A stretch of DNA of 64,000 nt from Mucilaginibacter pineti (lineage in GTDB: Bacteria > Bacteroidota > Bacteroidia > Sphingobacteriales > Sphingobacteriaceae), in assembly GCF_900101875.1 (NCBI RefSeq), contig NZ_FNAI01000007.1:280871-344870 (forward strand), given 5' to 3'. A model generated the notes under the pieces. It searched no databases. It was not told the DNA's origin and worked only from the letters and a program-made list of their open reading frames with translations. Positions 27,321-36,872 of the stretch are shown here, piece after piece (the first letter of the stretch is position 1; the number at the start of each line of letters is the position of its first letter). The translations under genes and the position numbers were made by a program.

Positions 27321-27393
27321 ACCGGCAGGTTTCCCCGCCGGTCGTATCCGATAGAAAGACAGCCTGTAACGCCAATCACGAACTGTCCCTATC
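27321..27393 (+). promoter_or_regulatory. Structured 5' leader ahead of susC of the sulfatase operon
   Basis: Two hairpins in the untranslated region: accggc (27321-27326)/gccggt (27337-27342) with a 10-base loop, and a longer stem gatag-aaa-gacag (27350-27362) with ctgtc-c-ctatc (27383-27393). It does not match a riboswitch that I recognise. It might protect the mRNA or bind a regulator. Confidence 0.45.
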
Positions 27394-27439
27394 TCCGCTT
27401 TTATCAACAATTACTTATTAACAAAAACGATTTAAATAT

Positions 27440-30400
27440 ATGGATTTATATTTCCATGCTAAATGCTATTATAAGCATCCGCTGCGCAGTTTTTTTTATG
27501 GTGCGGCCTTTTTGCTGCTGCTGATACCTTTTGGCAGCTTTGCTCAAAATAATGACCCGGCAACCATTAACTCCCGTTTACACGGAACGGTTATAGATGC
27601 CACCACTAAAGAAACCCTCCCTGGGGTAGTAATCAAAATTAAAGGAACAACCCACACCGTTGCTGCAAATACGCAAGGGGCATTTGATTTTGTTACCGGC
27701 CAAAAACTGCCCTATATCCTGCAGTTGAGTTTTATCGGTTATGAACCGCTGGAACTGGAAGTAAAAGAAAGCCCGGTGACCATCGAACTTAAACCATCCA
27801 CCAGCCAGCTGAACGATGTGGTAATAGTTGGCTATGGCAGCCAGAAAAAAGCTACACTGATAGGCTCCGTTGCACAGGTTTCTGCCAAACAGATCAACGA
27901 CAGGCCTGTAACCTCCTTATCCAATGCATTAACCGGTCAGCTGCCAGGCGTAACCGTCATCCAGCGCAGTGGGCAACCCGGCGCAAGCGGCGGTACTATA
28001 CAGGTAAGAGGGGTAGGTTCCTATGGTGCCAGCCCTGCAGCATTTATCCTTGTTGACGGCATCCCGGTTAACTCATTTGATAATATCGACCCGAATGATA
28101 TTGAAAATATTTCAGTTTTGAAGGACGCATCTACTGCGGCCATTTATGGCTCGCGTGCCGCAAACGGGGTTATCCTGGTAACCACCAAAACCGGGAAGAA
28201 TACTAACGGTAAGATCAATATAGGGTATAACGGTTACACCGGGACCCAGCGAGCCACAGCCTATCCCAAGTTCGTTAATTCCTGGGAATATGCGGCTCTA
28301 TTAAACGAAGCGCAGCCAGGTTCTTATACAGATGCGCAGATCCAGAAATTTAAAGATGGATCTGATCCGGATAACTACCCGAACGAGAACTATATTAAAG
28401 ATGTGTTCAAGAAATCTACGCTGCAAACCGGTCACAACTTTTCTTTTTCAAACAGTACCCAAAACACCCAGTACCTCGTTTCTTTGGGTTACCTGTACCA
28501 GAATGGTATTATACAAAAAAACGACTTTAGCAGGTATAACCTCCGGGTAAATATGACTAACAGTTTTGCGCCTAACCTGAAACTCACCACACATTTATAT
28601 GGCGGCCAATATGTTGATAATGAACCCGCGCCTCCGTCTACACTTGATTTTACGGATATGCTGGGCGATATCAGCAACGTGATCAGGGTGCCTGCCATAT
28701 ATCCCAACCGCTTAAGCAACGGTGATTATGGTTCGGGAATTGTGAGCAAAGGCACGCCGGTTTCTTACATCGATAACGACTCTTTCTATAAAGATAAACA
28801 AACCGATCTGCTGGCTAACCTGCGCCTTGATTGGGAAGTGATCAAAGGGCTGAAACTGTCCGTTATAGGTGGTTATACCGAACTCAATGATAATAACCAG
28901 CGGTTTTTGGCCAATCAGCGCCTAAACGCTACCATCACCTTAGGCCCGGGCAGCCTTACCCAGCAAAGCGGCGTAAACACATACAAAACCCTGCAGCAGC
29001 TGGCAGAATATAAAAAGAAGATCGGCGATCATGAATTCGGTATCCTGGCGGGGCATTCCTATGAGTACACCAGCACCAGTACGTTATCTGCCAATCGTAC
29101 AGGCTTCAATAGTAACGACCTTACCCAGCTTAATGCCGGTGACGCCAGCACCCAAAAAAACAATGGCACTGCGGCGGAGTATACGCTCGACTCTTATTTT
29201 GCGCGTTTAAATTATAGTTTTAAGGGTAAATACCTGGTAGAGGGTACTGTGCGGTATGACGGTTCTTCACGCTTTCCCAGCGATTCAAAATATGCTACAT
29301 TCCCGGCTGTTGCTGTGGGCTGGCGTATTTCTGAAGAAAATTTTATCAAAGATAATTTCGCATGGATCAGCGATCTGAAACTGAAAGCATCTTACGGCAA
29401 GCTGGGTAACCAAAACATCGGTAATTACGCTTATCAAAACGTGCTGACCTCCGGTTTTAATTATCCTATCGGTGGCGCCTTGTCAACAGGTGTAGCCAAC
29501 ACTACCCTGGTTGACCCTACCATTCATTGGGAAACCACCCGTACCAAGGATATTGGCTTGGATGCTGGCTTCCTTGGGGGCAAGCTGAATGTGAGCGCTA
29601 CTTATTTTGACCGTTATACGTATGATATTCTTGTAAGCCCTTCATCGAGCGTATCTAAAGTGCTCGGGTTTAACGTGGGCGTTCAAAATTCAGGTAAGTT
29701 AAGTAACAAAGGTTGGGAATTTACCGCCGGTTACCAGGATAGGGCCGGAGATTTTTCTTATGGTATAAGTGCTAACCTGAGCATCATTAATAACAAAGTG
29801 CTTGACCTCGGCGTTGGAAATATTTTACAACCGAACGGATTGGTAGGTAACGGCTCTACCTTATTCAACGGCTACCCGATGAATGTTTATTACGGCTACG
29901 TGGCCGATGGCTTATTCAAAGATGCCAATGATGTGGCTACCTATGCCAACCAAACCAGCATTAATCCCAAAGTGCAGCCGGGCGATATCCGATACAAGGA
30001 TATCAGCGGCCCCAATGGCGTGCCGGATGGTAAGGTTGACGCTACCTATGACCGCACGGTATTGGGCAGCAACATTCCAAAATATAACTATGGTTTCAAC
30101 CTGACGGCCGGCTACAAGAATTTTGACTTCTCTGTTCTGTTGCAGGGTGTTGGCCATGTGAACGGGTACCTTGACGGCTATGCAGGCTGGGCATTTTATA
30201 ATAACGGCAACATTCAGCAGTGGATGGCAGCAGATCATTGGAGCACCGCTAATCCTAATCCCAATGCAAAATACCCGCGCCTGGAAGTGATCACGAACCA
30301 GGGTACGGCCAATACCCTCACCTCATCATTTTGGATGTTGAATGGCAGTTATTTGAAAGTGAGGAATATTCAGGTTGGTTACAAGCTACCGAATAGTCTG

Positions 30401-30562
30401 CTACAGCGAATCCACCTGCAAAATGTACGGGTATTCGCTACCGCACAAAATCCATTATCGTTCAGCAAATACCCCAAAGGCTGGGACCCCGAGGTTAATA
30501 CATCAGGATCGTATTACCCGATACTGGCTAATTATACGTTTGGTTTAACCGCAAATTTTTAA
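27440..30562 (+). CDS. SusC/RagA TonB-dependent transporter without STN domain (sulfatase operon)
   Basis: 1040 residues. Signal peptide around FFYGAAFLLLLIPFGSFA, directly followed by the carboxypeptidase-like domain (LHGTVIDATTKETLPGVVIK), plug (VVIVGYGSQKKATLIGSV, VRGVGSYGASPAAFILVDGI in pattern) and the barrel ending FGLTANF. It lacks the STN domain present in the other three SusC proteins here, so it cannot signal to a FecR; no fecR or sigma gene accompanies it. Expected to import sulfated or desulfated oligosaccharides with the SusD encoded 6 bases downstream. Confidence 0.95.
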   Translation: MDLYFHAKCYYKHPLRSFFYGAAFLLLLIPFGSFAQNNDPATINSRLHGTVIDATTKETLPGVVIKIKGTTHTVAANTQGAFDFVTGQKLPYILQLSFIGYEPLELEVKESPVTIELKPSTSQLNDVVIVGYGSQKKATLIGSVAQVSAKQINDRPVTSLSNALTGQLPGVTVIQRSGQPGASGGTIQVRGVGSYGASPAAFILVDGIPVNSFDNIDPNDIENISVLKDASTAAIYGSRAANGVILVTTKTGKNTNGKINIGYNGYTGTQRATAYPKFVNSWEYAALLNEAQPGSYTDAQIQKFKDGSDPDNYPNENYIKDVFKKSTLQTGHNFSFSNSTQNTQYLVSLGYLYQNGIIQKNDFSRYNLRVNMTNSFAPNLKLTTHLYGGQYVDNEPAPPSTLDFTDMLGDISNVIRVPAIYPNRLSNGDYGSGIVSKGTPVSYIDNDSFYKDKQTDLLANLRLDWEVIKGLKLSVIGGYTELNDNNQRFLANQRLNATITLGPGSLTQQSGVNTYKTLQQLAEYKKKIGDHEFGILAGHSYEYTSTSTLSANRTGFNSNDLTQLNAGDASTQKNNGTAAEYTLDSYFARLNYSFKGKYLVEGTVRYDGSSRFPSDSKYATFPAVAVGWRISEENFIKDNFAWISDLKLKASYGKLGNQNIGNYAYQNVLTSGFNYPIGGALSTGVANTTLVDPTIHWETTRTKDIGLDAGFLGGKLNVSATYFDRYTYDILVSPSSSVSKVLGFNVGVQNSGKLSNKGWEFTAGYQDRAGDFSYGISANLSIINNKVLDLGVGNILQPNGLVGNGSTLFNGYPMNVYYGYVADGLFKDANDVATYANQTSINPKVQPGDIRYKDISGPNGVPDGKVDATYDRTVLGSNIPKYNYGFNLTAGYKNFDFSVLLQGVGHVNGYLDGYAGWAFYNNGNIQQWMAADHWSTANPNPNAKYPRLEVITNQGTANTLTSSFWMLNGSYLKVRNIQVGYKLPNSLLQRIHLQNVRVFATAQNPLSFSKYPKGWDPEVNTSGSYYPILANYTFGLTANF

Positions 30563-30568
30563 TATCCG

Positions 30569-32227
30569 ATGAAAAGAAATACTTTATATAAAATACTGCT
30601 TACTGTTTTACTAACAGCAGGTTTGTTTTCTTCCTGCCGCAAGGAGCTGGATAAAACACCGCTTGACCAGTTTTCCAACACCACCTTTTGGACCAGTGAG
30701 GCCAATGTTATGCTGGCGCTTACCGGTGTGTACCGCGGAAACATACAAATGCTCACAAATCCTACCGGTGCCGAATATTCTGCTACGGACTGGTGGTCTT
30801 ACCACGGGCTGCTTTATCTGGAGTTTGCTACAGACAACGCTTATGACCGCAGAGGTGATAATTCCGGTTTGAATACACTTACCAACGGAGCATTAACCAG
30901 TGCCAATGCTTATATCAACAATTACTGGACACTGAGCTACGCCCGCATTGCGCGCTGTAATTATTTCCTGGAGAATATCGGCAAAGCGCCGATTGACCCG
31001 GCGAAGATTGCCCGGATGAGTGCAGAAGCCCGATTTATAAGGGCAACCCAGTACTTTTATTTGTCGCAGTATTTTGGTGCTGTTCCATTGGTTACCAAGG
31101 TGCTTACGTTAACAGAAGCCAATACCGTAAGCAAAGCCGCCAGGCAACAAATAATGGATTATGCCGAGGCCGAGCTAAAAGCCACTGCCGCAGTTCTGCC
31201 ACGTTTTGCACAGCTGACGTCTGCAGAGCGTGGGCGGGCAAGCGCGCAGGTAGCGCTGGCATTTTTGGGAAGGTTGTACCTCGGCGAACAGAAGTTCAGC
31301 GATGCGGCTACAACTTATAAACAGATCATTGATGACAATGAAAATATCATAGATCCAAATTTTGAAAGTTTGTTTAACGGCACAAATGAAACCAGCTCGG
31401 AGATATTGTTTGCCACCCAATACCAGCAGGATCTGGCGCCAAATGCCATGCAGCAGCATAACTACCCGGCGGCGCTTGGCGGTTATATGCTTGACTGTCC
31501 TTTAGGCAGCCTGGTGGAGTCGTTCGAGTTTAATGATGGAACTCCGTTTTCTTACACAGATCCGCGTTATGTAGCTTCAGACCTTGGCCAGAACCGCGAC
31601 CCGAGATTGAAGTTTACGGTGTTGTATAATGGTCGTCCATTTAAAAACATCATTTATGACAGCAATCCAGACCATGCAAGTTCTGTAGATCAGTTAACAA
31701 CCACCAAGCAGGCTACACGTACGGGTTTCGCACTAAAGAAATTTAACAGCGAGGTATTCAGCGGGGGCGATTTGCAGAATTCCGGTATCGACCTGCCCAT
31801 CATCCGTTATGCCGAAGTTTTGCTGAGTTACCTGGAGGCTAAACTGGAAAACGGGGATGCCATTGATCAGTCGCTCCTAAACGCTACTATTAATAAAGTA
31901 AGGGGAAGGGCAGGGGTGAATATGCCTGCGGTCACCGAAACTAATCCGGCGCTGTTACGGGTGATCTTAAGAAGAGAGCGCCGCAACGAACTGGCACTGG
32001 AAGGTATCAGGTACTGGGACTTGCTAAGGTGGAAAACTATTGGCCAGGTACTAAACGGCGATTTTTACGGAGCCCCATTCCCTAATGCGCAAAACCTGCG
32101 TAAAAAAGGTACAACTGTTGATCCCTTTGGCAGATGGTATGTAACTTCAAAGGCGTTCCGTGTAGGCCAGGACGAATTTTGGCCGGTGCCTCAAAGTGAG
32201 GTTAACATCAATCCTAATTTGAAATAA
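30569..32227 (+). CDS. SusD/RagB family glycan-binding lipoprotein (sulfatase operon)
   Basis: 552 residues. Lipoprotein signal MKRNTLYKILLTVLLTAGLF with the lipid Cys in FSSC. Family features: KELDKTPLDQFSNTTFWTSE near the start, AEARFIRATQYFYLSQYFGA TPR helix, ERRNELALEGIRYWDLLRWK and terminal FWPVPQSEVNINPNLK. Surface partner of the preceding SusC; 6 bases separate the genes. Ligand unknown; sulfated glycan inferred from the two sulfatases that follow. Confidence 0.95.
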   Translation: MKRNTLYKILLTVLLTAGLFSSCRKELDKTPLDQFSNTTFWTSEANVMLALTGVYRGNIQMLTNPTGAEYSATDWWSYHGLLYLEFATDNAYDRRGDNSGLNTLTNGALTSANAYINNYWTLSYARIARCNYFLENIGKAPIDPAKIARMSAEARFIRATQYFYLSQYFGAVPLVTKVLTLTEANTVSKAARQQIMDYAEAELKATAAVLPRFAQLTSAERGRASAQVALAFLGRLYLGEQKFSDAATTYKQIIDDNENIIDPNFESLFNGTNETSSEILFATQYQQDLAPNAMQQHNYPAALGGYMLDCPLGSLVESFEFNDGTPFSYTDPRYVASDLGQNRDPRLKFTVLYNGRPFKNIIYDSNPDHASSVDQLTTTKQATRTGFALKKFNSEVFSGGDLQNSGIDLPIIRYAEVLLSYLEAKLENGDAIDQSLLNATINKVRGRAGVNMPAVTETNPALLRVILRRERRNELALEGIRYWDLLRWKTIGQVLNGDFYGAPFPNAQNLRKKGTTVDPFGRWYVTSKAFRVGQDEFWPVPQSEVNINPNLK

Positions 32228-32242
32228 TTAAACCATCTACCT

Positions 32243-33835
32243 ATGCAAAAATATTTTAAATTCAAACATCAAAAACGCCTGGTAATGAATAAAGGATTAT
32301 TAGCTTTTGCGCTTGTTACGCTATCATACGCGGTGAGTGCCCAGCCTGTAAAAAAGGGAACACAAAAATCTCCCAATGTCATTTATATTTATGCAGATGA
32401 CCTGGGGTATGGTGATCTCAGTAGTTATAGTGCCACTGGTATTCATACACCTAACCTGGATAAACTTGCCGCATCGGGTATCCGGTTTACTAATGGTCAT
32501 TGTACATCGGCAACCTGTACACCATCCCGTTATGCACTCATGACCGGTAAATACCCATGGCGTAAAAAAGGCACAGGTATATTACCGGGCGATGCTGCGT
32601 TAATTATTCCTACAGATAAAACTACGCTGCCTAAACTGTTTAAGCAATCGGGCTATCATACGGCTATTGTCGGAAAATGGCACCTCGGCCTTGGTGAAGC
32701 TGTGGCCAAAGACTGGAACGGCGAAGTAAAGCCCGGGCCCAACGAGGTAGGGTTTGATTATTCTTTTATCTTCCCGGCCACGGCCGACCGTGTACCAACC
32801 GTTTTCCTGGAAAATCACCAGGTGGTTGCACTGGAAGCAAAAGACCCCATCTCGGTTGATTACAAGAATAAGGTAGGGGACGACCCAACCGGTAAAGACC
32901 ACCCCGAACTGCTTAAATTACAATCATCACCGGGGCAGGGGCATAACCAAACCATTGTTAACGGAATTGGCAGGATAGGTTATATGAGCGGCGGAAAGCT
33001 TGCCCGCTGGACAGATGAAGAACTATCGCCCACCTTTTTAGCCAAAGCTGAAGATTTTATCAGGGAAAATCAGCACCACCCTTTCTTTTTATATTATGCT
33101 TTAACGGAACCCCATGTGCCAAGAATGCCTGCAACAAGGTTTAAGGGTAAAAGTGGTTTAGGCCTTCGCGGTGATGCTATCCTGCAGCTGGACTGGGCTG
33201 TTGGCGAGATCCTGAACCAGCTAAAATTACTCGGTATTGAAAAAAATACTTTGGTAGTGTTTAGCAGCGATAACGGGCCGGTACTTGATGATGGGTACGA
33301 GGATGAAGCAGTGGAACGGTTTAAAGGTCATGCGCCTGCAGGCATACTGCGTGGCGGAAAATACAGCGTGCTGGAAGGCGGCACACGTGTTCCTTTTATA
33401 GCGAGCTGGCCCGGCACCATTAAACCGCAGGTATCACCTGCATTAGTCAGCCAGATAGACCTGCTATCCTCGTTTTCAAAATTGCTGAATCGCCCCATCC
33501 CGCAGGGAGATGCCACAGATAGTGAAAATGTACTGGACGCCTTGTTAGGCAAATCACAAAAAGGCCGTTCTGTACTTATAGAGCAGGGAATAACAGAGCT
33601 GGCTATTGTTAAAGATGGCTGGAAATATATAACTCCCAATAATGGTGAAGCTTATATGCCACTTGTTGGTATAGAAACAGGTAACCTGCCAGAACCACAG
33701 CTATATAATTTAAATGTAGATGCTGCTGAAAAGAATAACCTTGCAGCTAAATATCCTGAAAAGGTAAAAGAACTGGCCGGGCTGCTGGATGCTGCCAAAC
33801 AAAAGAAATATGGGATTTACCGGGAACAAAGATGA
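32243..33835 (+). CDS. Sulfatase (arylsulfatase family S1), Cys-type
   Basis: 530 residues. Signal peptide: hydrophobic LLAFALVTLSYAVSA before QPVKK; the second ATG at 32285 would give a more normal signal start and may be the true one. Type I sulfatase signature: metal ligands in NVIYIYADDLGYGD, and CTPSRYALMTGKY with Cys92, the residue converted to formylglycine. Further conserved parts: VGKWHLGLG, HPFFLYYALTEPH and VFSSDNGP. Removes sulfate esters from a sugar in the periplasm or at the surface. Its stop overlaps the next sulfatase start by 4 bases (ATGA). Confidence 0.95.
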   Translation: MQKYFKFKHQKRLVMNKGLLAFALVTLSYAVSAQPVKKGTQKSPNVIYIYADDLGYGDLSSYSATGIHTPNLDKLAASGIRFTNGHCTSATCTPSRYALMTGKYPWRKKGTGILPGDAALIIPTDKTTLPKLFKQSGYHTAIVGKWHLGLGEAVAKDWNGEVKPGPNEVGFDYSFIFPATADRVPTVFLENHQVVALEAKDPISVDYKNKVGDDPTGKDHPELLKLQSSPGQGHNQTIVNGIGRIGYMSGGKLARWTDEELSPTFLAKAEDFIRENQHHPFFLYYALTEPHVPRMPATRFKGKSGLGLRGDAILQLDWAVGEILNQLKLLGIEKNTLVVFSSDNGPVLDDGYEDEAVERFKGHAPAGILRGGKYSVLEGGTRVPFIASWPGTIKPQVSPALVSQIDLLSSFSKLLNRPIPQGDATDSENVLDALLGKSQKGRSVLIEQGITELAIVKDGWKYITPNNGEAYMPLVGIETGNLPEPQLYNLNVDAAEKNNLAAKYPEKVKELAGLLDAAKQKKYGIYREQR

Positions 33836-35364
33836 ATATATTGAATCCTAAGACAAATACGTGGTTGTTAATAGTCAAGACTTCCATACTGATAATAGCC
33901 CTTGCGGCACAAAATTTTAATGTTAATGGGCAGGTAAAAAAACAAGTACGTGCCTTACCCCGCATCAAAGGTGAAAAGCCGAGGAACGTGATCTTTATTT
34001 TATCAGATGATCATCGGTATGATTTTATGGGCTTTACAGGTAGGGTGCCCTGGCTAAAGACACCAAATATGGATAAGCTATATGCAGAAGGAGCGTGGTT
34101 TAAAAATGCCTTCGTAACCACTTCGTTGTGTTCGCCCAGCCGTGCTTCCATACTTACAGGTGCTTACTCCCATGTGCATACCATAGTGGACAATAATGCC
34201 CCCGAGCCGCCTAACCTGACTTACTTCCCTGAATACCTGCAGAAAGCTGGTTACCAGACGGGATTTTTCGGCAAGTGGCATATGGGCGATGACGACGACC
34301 ATCCGCGCCCGGGTTTTGATCAATGGGAAAGTTTCCGGGGGCAGGGTGTGTATTATAATCCAACGCTCAATATTAACGGAAAACGGGTTACTTACGGCGA
34401 CTCCACTTATATCACCGATTTGCTTACCGAGCACGCACTGGGCTGGCTGAAAAAAAGGGATAAATCTAAACCGTTCTTTTTATACTTGTCGCACAAGGCG
34501 GTACACGCTCCAATGCAGCCTGCAAAACGGCACCGGGGGCTTTACAAAAACCTGAAATACACCCTGCCGTCAACCTACTACCAAACCCAAACCGATGCTT
34601 ATAAAAAACTGGGCTGGCCCGAGTGGGTTAAGCAACAGCGTTACAGCTGGCACGGGGTAGATTATATTTACCATACCCATCAATCAATTGAAGAATTGGT
34701 ACAGGATTATTGTGAAACTTTGCTGGCGGTTGATGAAAGTATTGGCTCGGTGATGGATTACCTGAAAAAGGAAGGGCTTGACCAGAATACCCTGGTGATT
34801 TATATGGGTGATAACGGCTTTAGCTTTGGCGAACATGGCCTGATAGATAAGCGCCATTTTTATGAAGAGTCTGCAAAAGTGCCATTCCTGGTACGCTGCC
34901 CGGCGCTTTTTAAAGGAGGGCAGGCGATTAGCAAAATGATTCAGAATATTGATGTAGCGCCTACCATTTTACAGGTAGCAGGCTTGCAGAAACCAGCCAG
35001 TATGCCGGGTAGTTCAATTATACCCCTGTTAAAAGGAGATTCGACCAAATGGCGTAACAAGATCTTTTATGAATATTATTGGGAATACGATTTTCCGATG
35101 ACGCCCGTTATTTACGGTGTGCGAACAGATAAGTTCAAATATATCCGAAATCAAGGCGTATGGGATACCAATGAACTTTATGACCTGGAAAAAGATCCCG
35201 CAGAAAGCATTAACCTGATTGATAAACCAGAGTATACAGACACGGTAAAAAAGCTGGCCAATGAACTGTATGACTGGCTGGAACAGACAGGCGGGATGCA
35301 AATTCCTATTAAACGTACGGTTAAACACCCTTTTGGTGATTACCGGCATCCTAAAAACGACTAA
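33832..35364 (+). CDS. Sulfatase (arylsulfatase family S1), Cys-type
   Basis: 510 residues with a signal peptide (WLLIVKTSILIIALAAQNFN region). Signature: NVIFILSDDHRYDFMGF metal-binding segment, and CSPSRASILTGAYSHVHT with Cys100 as the formylglycine precursor. Also FGKWHMGDDDDHPRPGFDQW, FFLYLSHKAVHAPM and YMGDNGFSFGEHGLIDKRHF in pattern, which resembles the iduronate-/N-acetylglucosamine-sulfatase-like S1 branch. Differs clearly from the upstream sulfatase, so the two probably remove sulfates at different positions. Translationally coupled to it. Confidence 0.95.
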   Translation: MNILNPKTNTWLLIVKTSILIIALAAQNFNVNGQVKKQVRALPRIKGEKPRNVIFILSDDHRYDFMGFTGRVPWLKTPNMDKLYAEGAWFKNAFVTTSLCSPSRASILTGAYSHVHTIVDNNAPEPPNLTYFPEYLQKAGYQTGFFGKWHMGDDDDHPRPGFDQWESFRGQGVYYNPTLNINGKRVTYGDSTYITDLLTEHALGWLKKRDKSKPFFLYLSHKAVHAPMQPAKRHRGLYKNLKYTLPSTYYQTQTDAYKKLGWPEWVKQQRYSWHGVDYIYHTHQSIEELVQDYCETLLAVDESIGSVMDYLKKEGLDQNTLVIYMGDNGFSFGEHGLIDKRHFYEESAKVPFLVRCPALFKGGQAISKMIQNIDVAPTILQVAGLQKPASMPGSSIIPLLKGDSTKWRNKIFYEYYWEYDFPMTPVIYGVRTDKFKYIRNQGVWDTNELYDLEKDPAESINLIDKPEYTDTVKKLANELYDWLEQTGGMQIPIKRTVKHPFGDYRHPKND

Positions 35365-35379
35365 CGAAGTAAGTTAAAA

Positions 35380-36513
35380 ATGAAGTACCGGATAGTTTAT
35401 ATTGCGTTATTGTTATCAGCGGCAGCGTGCAAAGAAAAAAGCAAGCCTGCTGCCGCTGTTGTTCAAGCGGCAGTACCTTTAAAAAAAGGTGTTTGCTGTG
35501 AATCAAATATTCCTTCCCGTTTTCCTTCGCCGGCAGGCAATAAGATGGAACCCTTGGCCAGTGGTCAGGTAAAGCAGGGACATGAGGGTATGGTTTTTGT
35601 TAAAGGGGGAAGCTTTGCAATGGGTGCTGATAATAAACAGGCCGCCGCTGACGAATATCCGAAACATAAGGTAGCTGTAGACGGGTTCTGGATAGATAGG
35701 ACCGAGGTTACAAACGCCGGGTTTGAAAAATTTGTTAAAGCCACCGGGTATGTTACCACTGCAGAAAGAAAACCGGATTGGAACGAACTGAAAAAACAGT
35801 TGCCACCAGGTACGCAAAAGCCCGATGAAAGCCTGCTTGTTCCGGCTTCGCTGGTTTTTAGTGCGCCCGATCATGCTGTTGACCTGAATGATTACGGCCA
35901 ATGGTGGACCTGGAAGACCGGTGCAGACTGGAAGCACCCGCACGGGCCGGGAAGCAGTATAAAAGGCAAAGAAAACTACCCGGTTGTGCATGTATCATGG
36001 TACGATGCCGCCGCTTACTGTAAATGGGCCGGAAAACGATTGCCAACCGAAGCAGAATGGGAATGGGCCGCGCGCGGCGGCTTAAAAAATAATATTTACC
36101 CATGGGGCAATGAACCGGTAGACGAGGGTAAGCCTAAAGCTAATACCTGGCAAGGACACTTCCCGGATAAAAACCTGGTGAAAGATAAGTTCTACGGGCT
36201 GGCGCCTGTTTCCAGTTTTCCTGCTAATGGGTATGGATTATTTGACATGGCCGGCAACGTGTGGGAGTGGTGTGCTGATTATTATAATAACAGTTATTAT
36301 GCCACGGTTAACAATCCTGCGGGGATCAAAAACCCGCAAGGGGCCTTAAAAAGCTTCGACCCTGATGAACCTTATGCGGTAAAGCGGGTGATAAGGGGAG
36401 GCTCTTTTTTGTGTAATGATAGTTACTGCTCTGGCTACCGCGTATCCCGCAGGATGAAAAGTACCGAAGACAGCGGGATGGAACATCTTGGTTTCCGTTG
36501 TGTAGCAGATTAA
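35380..36513 (+). CDS. Formylglycine-generating enzyme (SUMF1 family), lipoprotein-like
   Basis: 377 residues. It converts the active-site Cys of sulfatases to formylglycine with O2. Domain at about 65-375: GMVFVKGGSFAMGAD, VDGFWIDRTEVTNAGFEKFV, YPVVHVSWYDAAAYCKWAGK, RLPTEAEWEWAARGG, WPWGN-type segment YPWGNEP, and RGGSFLCNDSYCSGYR. Both catalytic cysteines are present (Cys345 and Cys350, the same five-residue spacing as Cys336/Cys341 of human SUMF1), so it should be active, unlike many SUMF1-fold proteins. The N-terminus (MKYRIVYIALLLSAAACKEK) looks like a lipoprotein signal, which would place maturation outside the cytoplasm. 15 bases after the second sulfatase; last gene of the operon. Confidence 0.92.
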   Translation: MKYRIVYIALLLSAAACKEKSKPAAAVVQAAVPLKKGVCCESNIPSRFPSPAGNKMEPLASGQVKQGHEGMVFVKGGSFAMGADNKQAAADEYPKHKVAVDGFWIDRTEVTNAGFEKFVKATGYVTTAERKPDWNELKKQLPPGTQKPDESLLVPASLVFSAPDHAVDLNDYGQWWTWKTGADWKHPHGPGSSIKGKENYPVVHVSWYDAAAYCKWAGKRLPTEAEWEWAARGGLKNNIYPWGNEPVDEGKPKANTWQGHFPDKNLVKDKFYGLAPVSSFPANGYGLFDMAGNVWEWCADYYNNSYYATVNNPAGIKNPQGALKSFDPDEPYAVKRVIRGGSFLCNDSYCSGYRVSRRMKSTEDSGMEHLGFRCVAD

Positions 36514-36737
36514 TGTTCTTGTCTTTTATTTGAAAATTAAGGTGGCTCACTATGTATGGTCGGTCGTGAAGCAGTTTTTTATTTTGCCGGATTCTTAAGC
36601 CTGGCCGAAGTAATATTGATGGCTTTTTAGTTGTATACTGCAGTCCGTTACGGCGTATTTGATGCTCAAATTACAATTGGTTTCCGCTTAAAATATTCAA
36701 GAATTAGCTATAAAAGTGTAAGCAAGTATAAACTTAA

Positions 36738-36787
36738 AGCTAATATGTAAAGAATCCCTTTCTTTAAAGATTCCTTACATATTAGCT
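36738..36787. terminator. Bidirectional terminator between convergent operons
   Basis: 19-bp arms (36738-36756 and 36769-36787) with one mismatch, 12-base loop, between the stop of the formylglycine enzyme gene and the stop of the minus-strand SusD gene. The 360-base gap holds no gene that I can see. Confidence 0.8.
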
Positions 36788-36872
36788 GAACAAAGTTATT
36801 TTATTGATGGTAGTTGGTTTCTTATACCACAGGATGATCAAAAATAAAATTGTTGATTATAAGGGCAGGCGG

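Noticed and set aside
27193..27440. Known riboswitch (for example a SAM riboswitch) before the sulfatase operon
   Set aside because: I could not fit the sequence to any riboswitch core that I know; a leader-peptide attenuator explains the Cys codons and terminator better.
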